From positions 2,604,001-2,668,000 of the forward strand of contig NZ_CP071518.1 of NCBI RefSeq assembly GCF_016613535.2: a stretch of DNA of 64,000 nt. Direction: 5' to 3'. Each line of letters begins with the position of its first letter. The first letter of the stretch is position 1. The translations under genes were made by a program, and so were the position numbers. Of the stretch, positions 28,050 through 38,961 are shown one piece after another. Under the pieces are notes generated by a model. It worked only from the letters and a program-made list of their open reading frames with translations, was not told the DNA's origin and searched no databases. Source of the stretch: Lysobacter solisilvae (lineage in GTDB: Bacteria > Pseudomonadota > Gammaproteobacteria > Xanthomonadales > Xanthomonadaceae).

Positions 28050-28472
28050 ATGGGCATGACCGGTCTGATTGGAAGTCCGTATGCGTGGCTTGCTGCCTTC
28101 TTCTGCGGGGCTGCGTTCTGTGTCTGGAGAATCGACAGGGCGGCTGCACGACTCGGCATCAAGCGTTCCATTGAGCGGCGCCCGGCCCCGGGAGCAATCG
28201 TCGTCATGAGGGCGGTGTCGGTTACCGTGGCTCTGATGTTGGGCAGTCTCTATCTGCTCAACGGAACGTCCTTTCCGATCGCGCTGGTCTTCCTGGTGGC
28301 GGGAAGCCTCTATTTCTGGCGCCTGGCCTACACGGGCCGCGTCGTCCCGTTGGTGGCGGCTGGAATGCCTCGGCCAGAAGCCCGGCTTTTCGCCTTCATG
28401 CAATGGCTCTGGCTGGGGCCGTTGACGGTGGCATTGGCGCTGTTCGTCCGGGCCAAATACAGTACGCACTGA
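28050..28472 (+). CDS. Small inner-membrane protein
   Basis: 140 residues with about four hydrophobic helices: YAWLAAFFCGAAFCVW, VSVTVALMLGSLYLLNG, FPIALVFLVAGSLYFW and WLGPLTVALALFV. ATG 28050 with GGGGAG 7 nt upstream, 8 bp after attC site 6. An in-frame ATG at 28056 is possible too. No family recognised. It is inferred to be a cassette gene. Confidence 0.75.
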   Translation: MGMTGLIGSPYAWLAAFFCGAAFCVWRIDRAAARLGIKRSIERRPAPGAIVVMRAVSVTVALMLGSLYLLNGTSFPIALVFLVAGSLYFWRLAYTGRVVPLVAAGMPRPEARLFAFMQWLWLGPLTVALALFVRAKYSTH

Positions 28473-28522
28473 TCGGTGCTGTTCTGGGTGTCGACCACGC
28501 ATGGCTTGAGTCGGTGTCGGCC
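28467..28522 (+). other. attC-like site 7 (weak)
   Basis: The right arm GGCTTGAGTCGGTGTCGGCC resembles GGCTTAATTCAGGCGTTAGGC. The centre lacks TCGCGG. Its position directly after the stop of the membrane gene supports it. Confidence 0.35.
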
Positions 28523-28548
28523 GGCGATTGTGGGGCCAGGGAGAGGCG

Positions 28549-28926
28549 ATGAAACTTTCAGTTGCTCTTGCAGTAGCACTGGCGTGCATTTCGTCGAGTG
28601 GAAATGCCAAGGAAACAGCCGTTCCGGCGCAGTTTGTCGGTCACTGGGCCGGTAGCGTGGAATCGTGCGGTTCTGACGCTGACGACCTCACCCTGCGCAT
28701 CACTGCAAGGCACATTTCCTTCTGGGAGAGCGAGGGGCCGATTCGGGCTGCCGTATCTCGCGGTGCAAGAGAGCTTGCACTGATCGTCGAGCTGACGGAC
28801 GAAGGTGAGACCTGGCTCGCGACGATGACGTTCGAACTCTCCGCGGACGGCCAACGGCTCGTCGACAGCGGCAGGCAGATTGTGCGGTACAGGTGCCCAG
28901 CGTCGGGTGCCATCCGTCGGGACTAA
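28549..28926 (+). CDS. Small secreted protein of unknown function
   Basis: 125 residues with a signal peptide (MKLSVALAVALACISSSGNA) and a mature beta-rich part: FVGHWAGSVESCGSDADDLTLRITARHISFWESEGP. The W-x-G start and single-domain size suggest a small lipocalin-like barrel. Two cysteines (in VESCGS and YRCPAS) may form a disulfide. ATG with GGGAGAGG upstream. It is the last gene with an attC-like site before it; none is clear after it. Confidence 0.75.
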   Translation: MKLSVALAVALACISSSGNAKETAVPAQFVGHWAGSVESCGSDADDLTLRITARHISFWESEGPIRAAVSRGARELALIVELTDEGETWLATMTFELSADGQRLVDSGRQIVRYRCPASGAIRRD

Positions 28927-29052
28927 TCAACCCGAGCGGACGCCTGCGGGGGGCTCCCTGGCTGCCTGATTTGCGAAGACTTCCACCGTGCTTTACCGTC
29001 GCGACTGAGGCGGCTGCGGTCGCCCGCGCTCGTGTTCTGCAAGGGGGAAAAC

Positions 29053-29331
29053 ATGAGAAGCCTGCTCGTCCTGGCCATCCTGGGCGGACTCATCTGGTTC
29101 GGCTATACGCGGCATCTGAGCGAGGCGGCTTCGTTGGCGCCCGATCCGGTTCGCGCTTCCGCGTCGGCGTCGCCCGTTCCGGCGGCGGGGGCTTTCGCCT
29201 GTGATGGCCGCACGCACTGCTCGCAGATGAGGTCCTGCGAGGAGGCGACGTATTTCATCCAGCATTGCCCCAACACCAAGATGGACGGGAACCACGACGG
29301 CGTGCCGTGCGAACGGCAGTGGTGCGACTGA
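29053..29331 (+). CDS. Excalibur-domain membrane-anchored protein
   Basis: 92 residues: an N-terminal signal anchor (SLLVLAILGGLIWFGYT), a linker rich in Ala/Ser/Pro, then the Excalibur calcium-binding motif ending DGNHDGVPCERQWC (D-x-x-x-D-G-x-x-C-E) with paired cysteines. Excalibur domains occur in extracellular surface proteins and nucleases. Good AAGGGGGAAA Shine-Dalgarno. Plus strand like the cassettes, but no attC is clear around it. Confidence 0.85.
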   Translation: MRSLLVLAILGGLIWFGYTRHLSEAASLAPDPVRASASASPVPAAGAFACDGRTHCSQMRSCEEATYFIQHCPNTKMDGNHDGVPCERQWCD

Positions 29332-29489
29332 TGAATCACGGGATGCGTGCGTGCCCAGTCGGGGCCCGGGTCCCTCCGGTTCGACAGTCCCCCCGTTCTC
29401 TTCGTCGCCGCGGGCGCCCTCATGAATGTCATGGAGAAGCTGCGTTCCGGCGCTGACGCATGATGCGGGCTGGAGTTCCCCCTGCAGTG
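29332..29489. other. Spacer with no recognised feature
   Basis: 158 bp between the Excalibur gene and the P-loop kinase gene. No hairpin with a T-tract, attC site or promoter was recognised. It marks the edge of the accessory block. Confidence 0.4.
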
Positions 29490-30017
29490 ATGAAAAGGGT
29501 TCTCGTGATCGGCTGCGGCGGCTCGGGCAAGTCGACGTTTGCGCAGCGGCTCGCGCAGAAGACCCGTCTGCCCGTCATCCACCTGGACACGCTCTACTGG
29601 AAGCCCGGCTGGACGGAAACGCCGCGCGCACAATGGCAGCAGATGATTCGCCAGCTCACCGCGGAAGACGCGTGGATCATGGATGGGAACTACGGCGGGT
29701 CACTGGACCTTCGCCTTGCCCAATGCGATACGGTCATCCTCCTGGACATGCCCACGCTTACCTGCCTGTCGCGGGTGTTGAAGCGTCGGCTGGGGTTCCA
29801 TGGCAGGTCGCGCCCGGACATGGCGCCGGGTTGCCCCGAGCGCCTGGGCGTCGGATTCGCGTGGTGGATCCTGACGTATCGCCGCCGCCGGCTTCCCGGG
29901 ATCCTGCGCAAGCTGGCCGTCGCCGCCACGGACGGTAAACAGGTGCAGCTCCTCCGGTCCGCGTCGGCGGTGGAGGATTTCCTGGCACAGGCCGACCGGC
30001 CTTCCACGGACAGCTAA
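29490..30017 (+). CDS. P-loop nucleotide kinase-like protein (FlaR/topology-modulation family)
   Basis: 175 residues. Walker A GCGGSGKST at 8-16, adenylate-kinase-like fold, with HLDTLYWKPGWTETP and WIMDGNYGGSLDLRLAQCDTVILLD, the signature of proteins annotated as DNA topology modulation protein FlaR. The real substrate of these small kinases is unknown. ATG 29490 was chosen; an in-frame ATG 10 codons upstream also exists. It lies on the plus strand, convergent with purB. Confidence 0.85.
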   Translation: MKRVLVIGCGGSGKSTFAQRLAQKTRLPVIHLDTLYWKPGWTETPRAQWQQMIRQLTAEDAWIMDGNYGGSLDLRLAQCDTVILLDMPTLTCLSRVLKRRLGFHGRSRPDMAPGCPERLGVGFAWWILTYRRRRLPGILRKLAVAATDGKQVQLLRSASAVEDFLAQADRPSTDS

Positions 30018-30073
30018 GGCCCGGGCCTGCCAGCGGTCGGGCTCGTTGCATTGCGCTGGCCTTGCCGACGCTA

Positions 30074-33095
<3,022 letters not shown>

Positions 33096-33125
33096 GCGAC
33101 TCGAAGCGGACGGTCAGACAGCCAT

Positions 33126-33158
33126 GAAAAAGGGACGGGCACCTGCGTGCCCGTCCCT
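33126..33158 (-). terminator. Intrinsic terminator of the GntR/ABC/DUF2884 operon
   Basis: A 12-bp perfect stem AGGGACGGGCAC / GTGCCCGTCCCT with a 4-nt loop, followed on the minus strand by TTTTT. It lies 22 bp after the last stop of the operon and may also limit fumC read-through. Confidence 0.88.
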
Positions 33159-33179
33159 CATCGATGACGCCATGCCGGT

Positions 33180-33969
33180 TCAGTTCGACAGTGCGTTGGC
33201 GGCCTCTTCGGCGGCATCGGCGGCTTCCTGGGCGGCATCCTTGGCTTCCTGGGCGGCGTCGGCGGCATCACCCGCCGCGGCAGCGACGTCCATGGCGGCG
33301 CTGGCCGTGTCGGTGGCCATCGTTTCGGTGTCGTCGTTCACTTCCTTCAGGCAGTCCTTGACGTCGGACTCGGTCATGTTCGCGTAGGGCTTGAACTCGG
33401 GCAGGACGGCGGCCAGTTTCTGCTGCGTGTCACGCATCGCCGGCAGGCGCCCGCAGAGCTTGGCGGCGCTGGCCTTGATCCTGTGCGTCTGGGCTTCCAC
33501 GGACTTCTCGATTTCCTTCTCGGACTTGCCCGAGAACAGTCCCTTCACGGCTTCGCCCATCGCCTTGGCGGCCCAGGTCCGCGCCCTGCATCCCGATTTC
33601 CACGCCCGCCTCGGCGACCGAGGCGACATGGCCCCGGTACTGAAGCAGCAGGGCGCGCTGTTCGGCGTTGATGGTGACCGGCTTGCCTTCGATCAGCAGG
33701 TCGCCCTTGGGCGTGATCTCGGCCTTGGGCAGGTTCTGGCCATTGCCATGGTTGGAGATGGTGATGTTGCCTTCGTGGATTTCCTTGCGGGCTTCGGCGA
33801 CGGCCTTGGCCGTGGCGGAGGAAATCACGGAGCTGTCTTCCTGCGGATCGGCCTTGTCCTTGCCGCAGGCGGTGAGCGCCAGGGCCAGCAGGGCGCAGCC
33901 TGCGATGGAGCGGACGACGTTGGAGCGTGCAAGCTTGGGGCGTGCGGCGTTGGAGCGGGCGTTGTTCAC
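33180..33969 (-). CDS. DUF2884 (YggN)-like lipoprotein, with a one-base frameshift
   Basis: GTG start at 33969 with GAGGAC upstream. The lipobox L-T-A-C in ALLALALTACGKDK predicts an outer-membrane lipoprotein. The block GDLLIEGKPVTINAEQRALLLQYR matches the DUF2884/YggN pattern. The frame breaks in a CCC run at 33572-33574 (plus strand). Removing one base joins VEIGMQGADL to AAKAMGEAVKGLFSGKS and gives 262 residues. The tail is an Ala/Asp/Glu heptad-like helix (AAQEAKDAAQEAADAAEEA). Last gene of the ABC operon, 40 bp after the permease. Confidence 0.8.
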
Positions 33970-34009
33970 GAATGCGTCCTCGATGGGTTGGAGTGGAGTG
34001 GAGAGGGCC

Positions 34010-34996
34010 TCAGCCCTCTTCACGCCAGCGGCGCAGGCGGATCGCGCCGTAGATCATCGCCGCGCCGATCAGGGCACCGATCCAGACATCGGCGTGGCCG
34101 AACACCTGCCAGCTGTGGGCGGCGTCCAAGGCGCTGCCGAAGTCGGACGGATCCTGGATGCGCGACATGTCCATTTCGACCGTCGGCGCCCAGCTGCCGG
34201 GAACCACGCTGACCAGGCCGCGGTAGACGATGGTGTACCAGAGCTTGTCGTGCGGGATTTCCACGCCCGGGAAGATGCCCATGAAGCTGATCATCGCGCA
34301 GGTCAGGATCGGCAGCATCGTGGCCCAGAGGAAGGGCACGCGCCGCGACCAGGCCGAGCACAGCATCAGCCAGCCCACCGCGGGGAGCGACCACATGATC
34401 TGCACCGGCAGCGCCAGCAGGATGTTGCCGATCACCCTGAAGGGGTGCGAGTTGACCAGGATGCCAGTTCCACCGGGCAGGCCGTTGACCGTGGTGGTCG
34501 TGATCGCGATCAGCCAGAAGGCCAGGCCGATGATCAAGCCGATGCCGAGCGCGATCAGCGGCGCCAGCACCAGGGCCCAGGCGGCCTTGGACAGCACCAT
34601 CTGCGCGTCGGAAACCGGCATCGACTTCCAGAACAGGATGCTGCGGTCGCGGCGGTCGTCGTACAGCGAACCCAGCGAGTAGAAGAAGACGACGAAGGCC
34701 AGGACCGCCATCGCCAGACCGATGCCGCCCATCAGGGCGCCATCACCCACGGCACCGGAGATGCGCGCCGCTTCGGACGGGACATCCTGGTCGAAGTGGA
34801 CGCCATGCTTCTGCCCGATGACGGTGCCGGCGACGGCGGCCACCAGGGCGAACAGGATGGCGATGCCGCCGGCGATCAGCGGGGCCCAGAGGAAGCCGCC
34901 CTTGTGCTCCCAGAACTCGCGCCGCAGCAGCAGCTTGAGCTTGTGGGTGGCGTGCGGCGCCGCCAGGGGGGAACGGGGGTGAGCAATGGCGTTCAT
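34010..34996 (-). CDS. ABC-2-type transporter permease
   Basis: 328 residues with about six membrane helices: WAPLIAGGIAILFALVAAVAG, IGLAMAVLAFVVFFYSLGSLY and others. DDRRDRSILFWKSMPVSDAQMVLSK is the cytoplasmic motif typical of bacitracin-type or YtrC/D ABC-2 permeases. Its ATG overlaps the stop of the ATPase gene (ATGA). With the GntR regulator it forms a Ytr-like exporter or envelope-stress ABC system; the substrate is unknown. Confidence 0.9.
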   Translation of the reverse strand: MNAIAHPRSPLAAPHATHKLKLLLRREFWEHKGGFLWAPLIAGGIAILFALVAAVAGTVIGQKHGVHFDQDVPSEAARISGAVGDGALMGGIGLAMAVLAFVVFFYSLGSLYDDRRDRSILFWKSMPVSDAQMVLSKAAWALVLAPLIALGIGLIIGLAFWLIAITTTTVNGLPGGTGILVNSHPFRVIGNILLALPVQIMWSLPAVGWLMLCSAWSRRVPFLWATMLPILTCAMISFMGIFPGVEIPHDKLWYTIVYRGLVSVVPGSWAPTVEMDMSRIQDPSDFGSALDAAHSWQVFGHADVWIGALIGAAMIYGAIRLRRWREEG

Positions 34997-35916
34997 GCGT
35001 AGGTTCCCTTCATGGTGGCCACGAACAGGTCGGCCAGGCCGGGAGTGCGGGTTTCACCCAGGGCCGACAGCTGGCCTTGGTCGATGCCGTCGAACAGCAT
35101 CACCGTCTTGCCGAACGGCAGGGCGCGTTCGTCGATGGGGCGCAGCCGGCGGGCTTCATCCTGCTTGCCCGCGTCGACGAGGACTTCGACGTAGCGGTTG
35201 GCGATGTCGTCCATCGGCGCGTCGATCACGATCTTGCCGTCGCGGATGAACATCACGTCGGTGAGGATGTGCTCGATCTCCTCCACCTGGTGGGTGGTGA
35301 CGATGATGGTCTTCTCCTCGTCGAAGTAGTCCTCCAGCAGGCGCTGGTAGAACTGCTTGCGGTAGAGGATGTCCAGGCCCAGGGTCGGCTCGTCCAGGAC
35401 CAGCAGCTTGGCGTCGATGGCCATGACCAGTGCCAGGTGCAGCTGCACGATCATGCCCTTGGACATCTCGCGAACCTTCATGTTCGGCGTGAGCTGGGTC
35501 TTGTCCAGGTAGCTCTGGCACTTGGCGCGGTCGAAGCGCGGGTGCACGCCGCTGACGAACTCGATGGCGTCCTTGACCTTCATCCAGCGCGGCAGCACGG
35601 CCACATCGGCGATGAAGCACACGTCGCGCATCAGGTCGTCGCGCTGGGTGCGGGGATCGCGGCCGAGCACGGACATGTGGCCGTCGAACTGGATCAGGCC
35701 GAGCATCGCCTTCAGTGCGGTCGTCTTGCCCGCGCCGTTGGGGCCGATCAGGCCGACGATGCGGCCGGTCGGGATGTCGAAGCTGGTGTCGTTCAGGGCC
35801 GCCTTGCTGCGGTAGACCTTGCGCAGGTTCCGTGCGGTCACGACCGAGCCGGTGGCGCCGGCGGCGTTGTGCGCGGGGGAGGGCGAGGGGGCGGTGGTGT
35901 CGAAGGCGGCGTTCAC
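34993..35916 (-). CDS. ABC transporter ATP-binding protein (YtrB-like)
   Basis: 307 residues. Walker A GPNGAGKTT (58-66), a signature loop that deviates from LSGGQ to MSKGM (151-155), Walker B LLVLDEPTLGLD (171-182) and the switch His in THQVEEIEH. GTG start at 35916, overlapping the TGA of the GntR gene (GTGA); in-frame codons further upstream belong to the GntR gene. MSKGM-type signatures are usual in YtrB/BcrA-type ATPases paired with ABC-2 permeases. Confidence 0.92.
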   Translation of the reverse strand: MNAAFDTTAPSPSPAHNAAGATGSVVTARNLRKVYRSKAALNDTSFDIPTGRIVGLIGPNGAGKTTALKAMLGLIQFDGHMSVLGRDPRTQRDDLMRDVCFIADVAVLPRWMKVKDAIEFVSGVHPRFDRAKCQSYLDKTQLTPNMKVREMSKGMIVQLHLALVMAIDAKLLVLDEPTLGLDILYRKQFYQRLLEDYFDEEKTIIVTTHQVEEIEHILTDVMFIRDGKIVIDAPMDDIANRYVEVLVDAGKQDEARRLRPIDERALPFGKTVMLFDGIDQGQLSALGETRTPGLADLFVATMKGTYA

Positions 35917-36284
35917 TGCACACCGTCCTTGCGGTCGTTGGACAGCAGTTCTTCGATGCTCAGGCCCAGCCGGCGGATGCGTTCGACGACCAGCGGCCAT
36001 TCGTCGCGCAGGAAACGATCGCGCTCATTGACCAGCAACTTCCGTGCGGCTTCTTCAGTGACGTACATGCCAAGACCCCTGCGCTTTTCGACGAGAGCCT
36101 CGTCGGCCAGTTCCTGATAGGCCCGCGAGACTGTGATGGGATTGAGCTGATACTCGGCGGCGACCTGCCTCACGGAGGGCAGGGCATCGCCGGGCTTGAG
36201 GACACCGTCGAGCATCATCGCGATGACCCGGTCCTTCAGCTGGCGGTAGATGGGAGCGCTGTCGCTCCACTGGAATGCGGTCAT
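35913..36284 (-). CDS. YtrA-subfamily GntR transcriptional repressor
   Basis: 123 residues: winged helix PIYRQLKDRVIAMMLDGVLKPGDALPSVRQVAAEYQLNPITVSRAYQELADEALVEKRRGLGMYV, then a short C-terminal helical part with no effector domain, which defines the YtrA type. It is the second gene of a five-gene operon and precedes the ABC ATPase with a 4-bp overlap. A palindrome over the operon promoter is its probable binding site. Confidence 0.92.
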   Translation of the reverse strand: MTAFQWSDSAPIYRQLKDRVIAMMLDGVLKPGDALPSVRQVAAEYQLNPITVSRAYQELADEALVEKRRGLGMYVTEEAARKLLVNERDRFLRDEWPLVVERIRRLGLSIEELLSNDRKDGVQ

Positions 36285-36287
36285 GGT

Positions 36288-36641
36288 TCAGCCCCGCGGC
36301 GAGAAGGAGAAGTACGGCATGACGAGGGTCTGCCGGCGATGGCGCGCGCCCGGGGTGGACGTGCGGGTTTCTGGGGTCACTTCCATGTCGCGGGCTTCCA
36401 GGGCCAGGACGGAGGCCGCAGCCGCCGAACGTGCGACCGCGTGGGCCAGCGTCTGCAGGTGGGGCGCGGCCGGATCGAGGCCGGCGCCGGAGGCGTGCAG
36501 TTCGACCGCCTGAGGGGCGGCCTGGGTCACGACGTCCATGACTGGCGACGTCGTGGCCGGCACGGCCACCATCAGCGCGATCGCCAGCGACGCACCCGAG
36601 GCGACGAAGGCGGCGAACGTGTTGCGGAGCTTGCGGTTCAT
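36288..36641 (-). CDS. Hypothetical secreted or membrane-anchored protein heading the ABC operon
   Basis: 117 residues. N-terminal hydrophobic segment FAAFVASGASLAIALMVAVPATTS (signal peptide or anchor), an Ala-rich helical middle (HLQTLAHAVARSAAAASVLALEARD) and a basic/aromatic tail RRQTLVMPYFSFSPRG. No family recognised. It is only 3 bp before the GntR gene and directly behind the promoter, so it is clearly part of the operon. It could be an accessory subunit or an export-linked peptide. Confidence 0.75.
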   Translation of the reverse strand: MNRKLRNTFAAFVASGASLAIALMVAVPATTSPVMDVVTQAAPQAVELHASGAGLDPAAPHLQTLAHAVARSAAAASVLALEARDMEVTPETRTSTPGARHRRQTLVMPYFSFSPRG

Positions 36642-36667
36642 GGGAACGTCCTGCTCGTTGGTAGACC

Positions 36668-36708
36668 GGTGTTGTAGGCAACTATAACACCAGATTACGG
36701 AGAGTCAA
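36668..36708 (-). promoter_or_regulatory. Operon promoter with overlapping GntR-type palindrome
   Basis: On the minus strand the -35 TTGACT (36703-36708) and -10 TATAGT (36681-36686) are 16 bp apart, a good sigma70 promoter. A dyad GGTGTT-N12-AACACC (36668-36691, inner TA/TA also symmetrical) covers the -10. A YtrA repressor bound there would block transcription, giving autoregulation. Confidence 0.75.
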
Positions 36709-37000
36709 CAAGCACGTTCCCCAACTGAAGTCACGGTTGGGCCAGCGCCATGCCGGCGGCGAAAAGATTCTGTGAAATCAACAGGTTGCGCTACCCGTCA
36801 GATCGCGGATCTAAGGCAACGGCTGGTTAGCCTCAGCCGTGGAGGGGCTTGAGGCCAGCTCAACAGCGCTCGGAGTCGTGCCGCGGGGGCTGCCGACCAT
36901 TGAAAAGGAGCTACTGCAGCCGGCCCTACGCGGGCGCTGCGCGCTGCGGGGTCCGCGGCAGCGGCCGCGAAGTGCGCCGACGCCCACTCGCGCCGCCGGT
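36709..37000. other. Intergenic region, nothing clear
   Basis: 292 bp between the ABC operon promoter and the end of the first beta-helix gene. A small hairpin ACGGCTG...CAGCCGT lies near 36819-36840, without a T-tract. No gene supported. Confidence 0.4.
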
Positions 37001-37909
37001 TCAGAGCTTGTCGATGTTCGAGCCGCCCATCAGATTGCAGACGATGCTGTACGTGATCCCGGACGTGGGGCCCGACGTCCACGTGTAGGCGAATCCGCTG
37101 ACGATGTTGTCGCGCGCGTGGCTTTCGCCACCTTGGCAATAGATCGAATACTGCGCGGCCTTGTTCAGTGCCGGCCCGACGATGTGGTTGTAGCGGATGT
37201 AGTTCTGGCTGCTCGCTGCGTGGATGCCCCACGCATATCCGTTCCCGGCAGGCTGCAGGTTGCGGATGCGGTTGCGTTCGATGGCGCCGAAGCTGCCCGA
37301 CACCGAAATGCCGGTGACGAAGCCATTGAGATTGACCAGGGGATTGGCGAAGACCGTATCGATCACGTTGTCGGTGATGTCGCTTCCACCGACGATGCCG
37401 GCGTTATGGCCCTCGAACGTCGCGTCGCCGCCCACGCGCAGGATGTGGTTGCGCCGGATCACCGTGGTGGGATCGGTCTGGATGCCGACGTGGCCGATGT
37501 CCTGGAGCAGGTTGTCCTCGATCGTGTTGCTTGCTCCCGACATGAGGACGCCGACGAAGAACCCGCGCACGTCGCAGTTGCGCACGATGTGGTTGGTGCC
37601 GCTGGCCCAGATTCCGCTGGAGCGGTTGCCAGGCAGGGTGTTCTCGATCCGGTAACCGTTGCAGTCGACCACGACGTTGTTGCGGTTGATCTGGATCCCG
37701 CCGCCGCCGCCCGCCGACGCCGTGGTGAGGTTGCCCCGCATGCACCAGGTGCCTGCCGTGTCGAGTTGCGCCGGAAGGCTGTCGATCCAGCCCACGCAGT
37801 TGTCGCGGCTCTCTCCGGCGAAGGCCGCCAGCGGGGCGCAAAGCAGCAGGGCGGCCCATGCGGCCAGGACCGGCCAGCGGGACTTGCGGCGCAAAAGATG
37901 GAAGTCCAT
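37001..37909 (-). CDS. Secreted right-handed parallel beta-helix protein, paralogue 1
   Basis: 302 residues. ATG chosen at MDFHLLRRKSRW because it starts a signal peptide (LAAWAALLLCAPLAAFA) and has AGGAG 9 nt upstream. The mature start ESRDNCVGWIDSLPAQLDTAGTWCMRGNL has paired cysteines. Then come repeated coils such as GIWASGTNHIVRNCDVRGFFVGVLMSG, NTIEDNLLQDIG and TDNVIDTVF, the Asn/Val/Ile ladders of a parallel beta helix (PbH1/NosD style). It may bind or cut a polysaccharide; no catalytic residues could be assigned. The upstream paralogue ends 22 bp before its start. Confidence 0.85.
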   Translation of the reverse strand: MDFHLLRRKSRWPVLAAWAALLLCAPLAAFAGESRDNCVGWIDSLPAQLDTAGTWCMRGNLTTASAGGGGGIQINRNNVVVDCNGYRIENTLPGNRSSGIWASGTNHIVRNCDVRGFFVGVLMSGASNTIEDNLLQDIGHVGIQTDPTTVIRRNHILRVGGDATFEGHNAGIVGGSDITDNVIDTVFANPLVNLNGFVTGISVSGSFGAIERNRIRNLQPAGNGYAWGIHAASSQNYIRYNHIVGPALNKAAQYSIYCQGGESHARDNIVSGFAYTWTSGPTSGITYSIVCNLMGGSNIDKL

Positions 37910-37931
37910 CGGACGTTCTCCTAGCGCCGGT

Positions 37932-38804
37932 TCAGAGCATGTGGACGTTGCCGCCGCTGTCCGTGCATCCCTGGATGCCTGCCGGATAGCCATTGGCGAC
38001 ATTGCGCACCGCGGTGCCCTGGCTGCTGGCGCAGGTGATTCCCACGCCGTTGGCCTCGGCGCTGCCCGAGAGCAGGTTGTCGACGATCGCCACGCGCCCG
38101 CTGCCGATATTGCGGATGCCCGCGTGCGAACCGGTTCCCGCGGCCTGGACACCCCGCACCCGGTTGCCGATGAGGGAGCCGGCGAGGTTGGATTCGGTGC
38201 GGATGCCGGTGCCCGTTTTCGCGCCCGTGGCGTCGCTGGCCGCCAGCACGCCGTCGACCGTGTTGTCCACGATGTCGACGTTTTCGACGGTACCCACGCC
38301 GATCGCCGTGCCCTGGAAGCCGGGCAGGGTGGAGCCGCCGGTGTCCAGGATCGCGTTGCGGCGCACGATCGAGCCGTCGCCGGACACGCGCAGGCCCATG
38401 TAGGTGTTCGCGTTGAGGTTGTTGTCCTCGACCAGGTGGCCGCCGCCGTCCAGGTCGATGCCGGTATGGAAGCCCCGGATATTGCAGTTGCGCACGCGGA
38501 TGTTCTGGCGCCCCTCGGCCTGCACGCCCCGCGCGGCCGTGGCCGTGCCGGCGGACAAACCGCCCAGCTTGAAGTCGTTGCAGTCCAGGGTGACGTTGTT
38601 GGTCGCCACGGTGATCGCCGCGCCGGCGGCGATGGCGGTGGAGACGTCCTTGCGCAGGCACCACACGCCCTCGGTGTTGATCGCGGCCGGCAGCGAGTCG
38701 ATGAAGCCGGCGCAGTTGTCGTAACTCTCTGCCGCGCGGCCCTGGAAGGGCACGGCCATGGCCAGCAGGCCCAGCAGCGCCAGGCGTGTCGCGAAATGGT
38801 TCAC
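37932..38804 (-). CDS. Secreted right-handed parallel beta-helix protein, paralogue 2
   Basis: 290 residues with a signal peptide (ALLGLLAMAVPFQGRAA). The mature start ESYDNCAGFIDSLPAAINTEGVWCLRKDV is a close relative of the next gene down, with the same Cys spacing. Beta-helix coils follow: NIRVRNCNIRGFHTGIDLDGGG, HLVEDNNLNANTYMG, NVDIVDNTVDGV. A late Cys pair is near ITCASS and IQGCTD. The pair presumably arose by tandem duplication and forms an operon. Confidence 0.87.
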   Translation of the reverse strand: MNHFATRLALLGLLAMAVPFQGRAAESYDNCAGFIDSLPAAINTEGVWCLRKDVSTAIAAGAAITVATNNVTLDCNDFKLGGLSAGTATAARGVQAEGRQNIRVRNCNIRGFHTGIDLDGGGHLVEDNNLNANTYMGLRVSGDGSIVRRNAILDTGGSTLPGFQGTAIGVGTVENVDIVDNTVDGVLAASDATGAKTGTGIRTESNLAGSLIGNRVRGVQAAGTGSHAGIRNIGSGRVAIVDNLLSGSAEANGVGITCASSQGTAVRNVANGYPAGIQGCTDSGGNVHML

Positions 38805-38910
38805 GGATTTTCCCCTGTTCTGGCATTGCGCCAGGCACGGACTTTAAGCAAAAGCCGGGGGAGCAGGGAAGCGGGGGGGCGGATGGCGCCGCATGCGCGG
38901 CCCCGGCCAC

Positions 38911-38943
38911 AAAAAAGGGTGGGCATGCCGGGCATGCCCACCC
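38911..38943 (-). terminator. Intrinsic terminator of the tail-fibre-like gene
   Basis: A 12-bp perfect stem GGGTGGGCATGC / GCATGCCCACCC with a 3-nt loop, followed on the minus strand by TTTTTT. It lies 18 bp past the stop. Confidence 0.88.
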
Positions 38944-38961
38944 CCTTTGCCGTACCGGGCC

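Larger units (their letters stand above)
24340..28522 (+). mobile_element. Integron-type gene cassette array without integrase (CALIN)
   Basis: Nine small, unrelated plus-strand genes are separated by attC-like sites that match the class 1 style 59-base element in order: RYYYAAC-like box, TTCATTCAAGCC-like arm, GCCGC-TTCGCGGC-like centre, GGCTTAATTCAGGCG-like arm, GTTRRRY-like box. The best copies are at 25582-25640, 26134-26191 and 27985-28041. In several cassettes the stop codon of the gene lies inside the first box, as in real cassettes. The base composition is less GC-rich than the flanks. No tyrosine recombinase (intI) or attI was seen anywhere in the window. Confidence 0.75.

Noticed and set aside
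24340..30017. Integron integrase or transposase in the accessory block
   Set aside because: No tyrosine recombinase or DDE motif was found in any frame on either strand between 22.8 and 30.1 kb.
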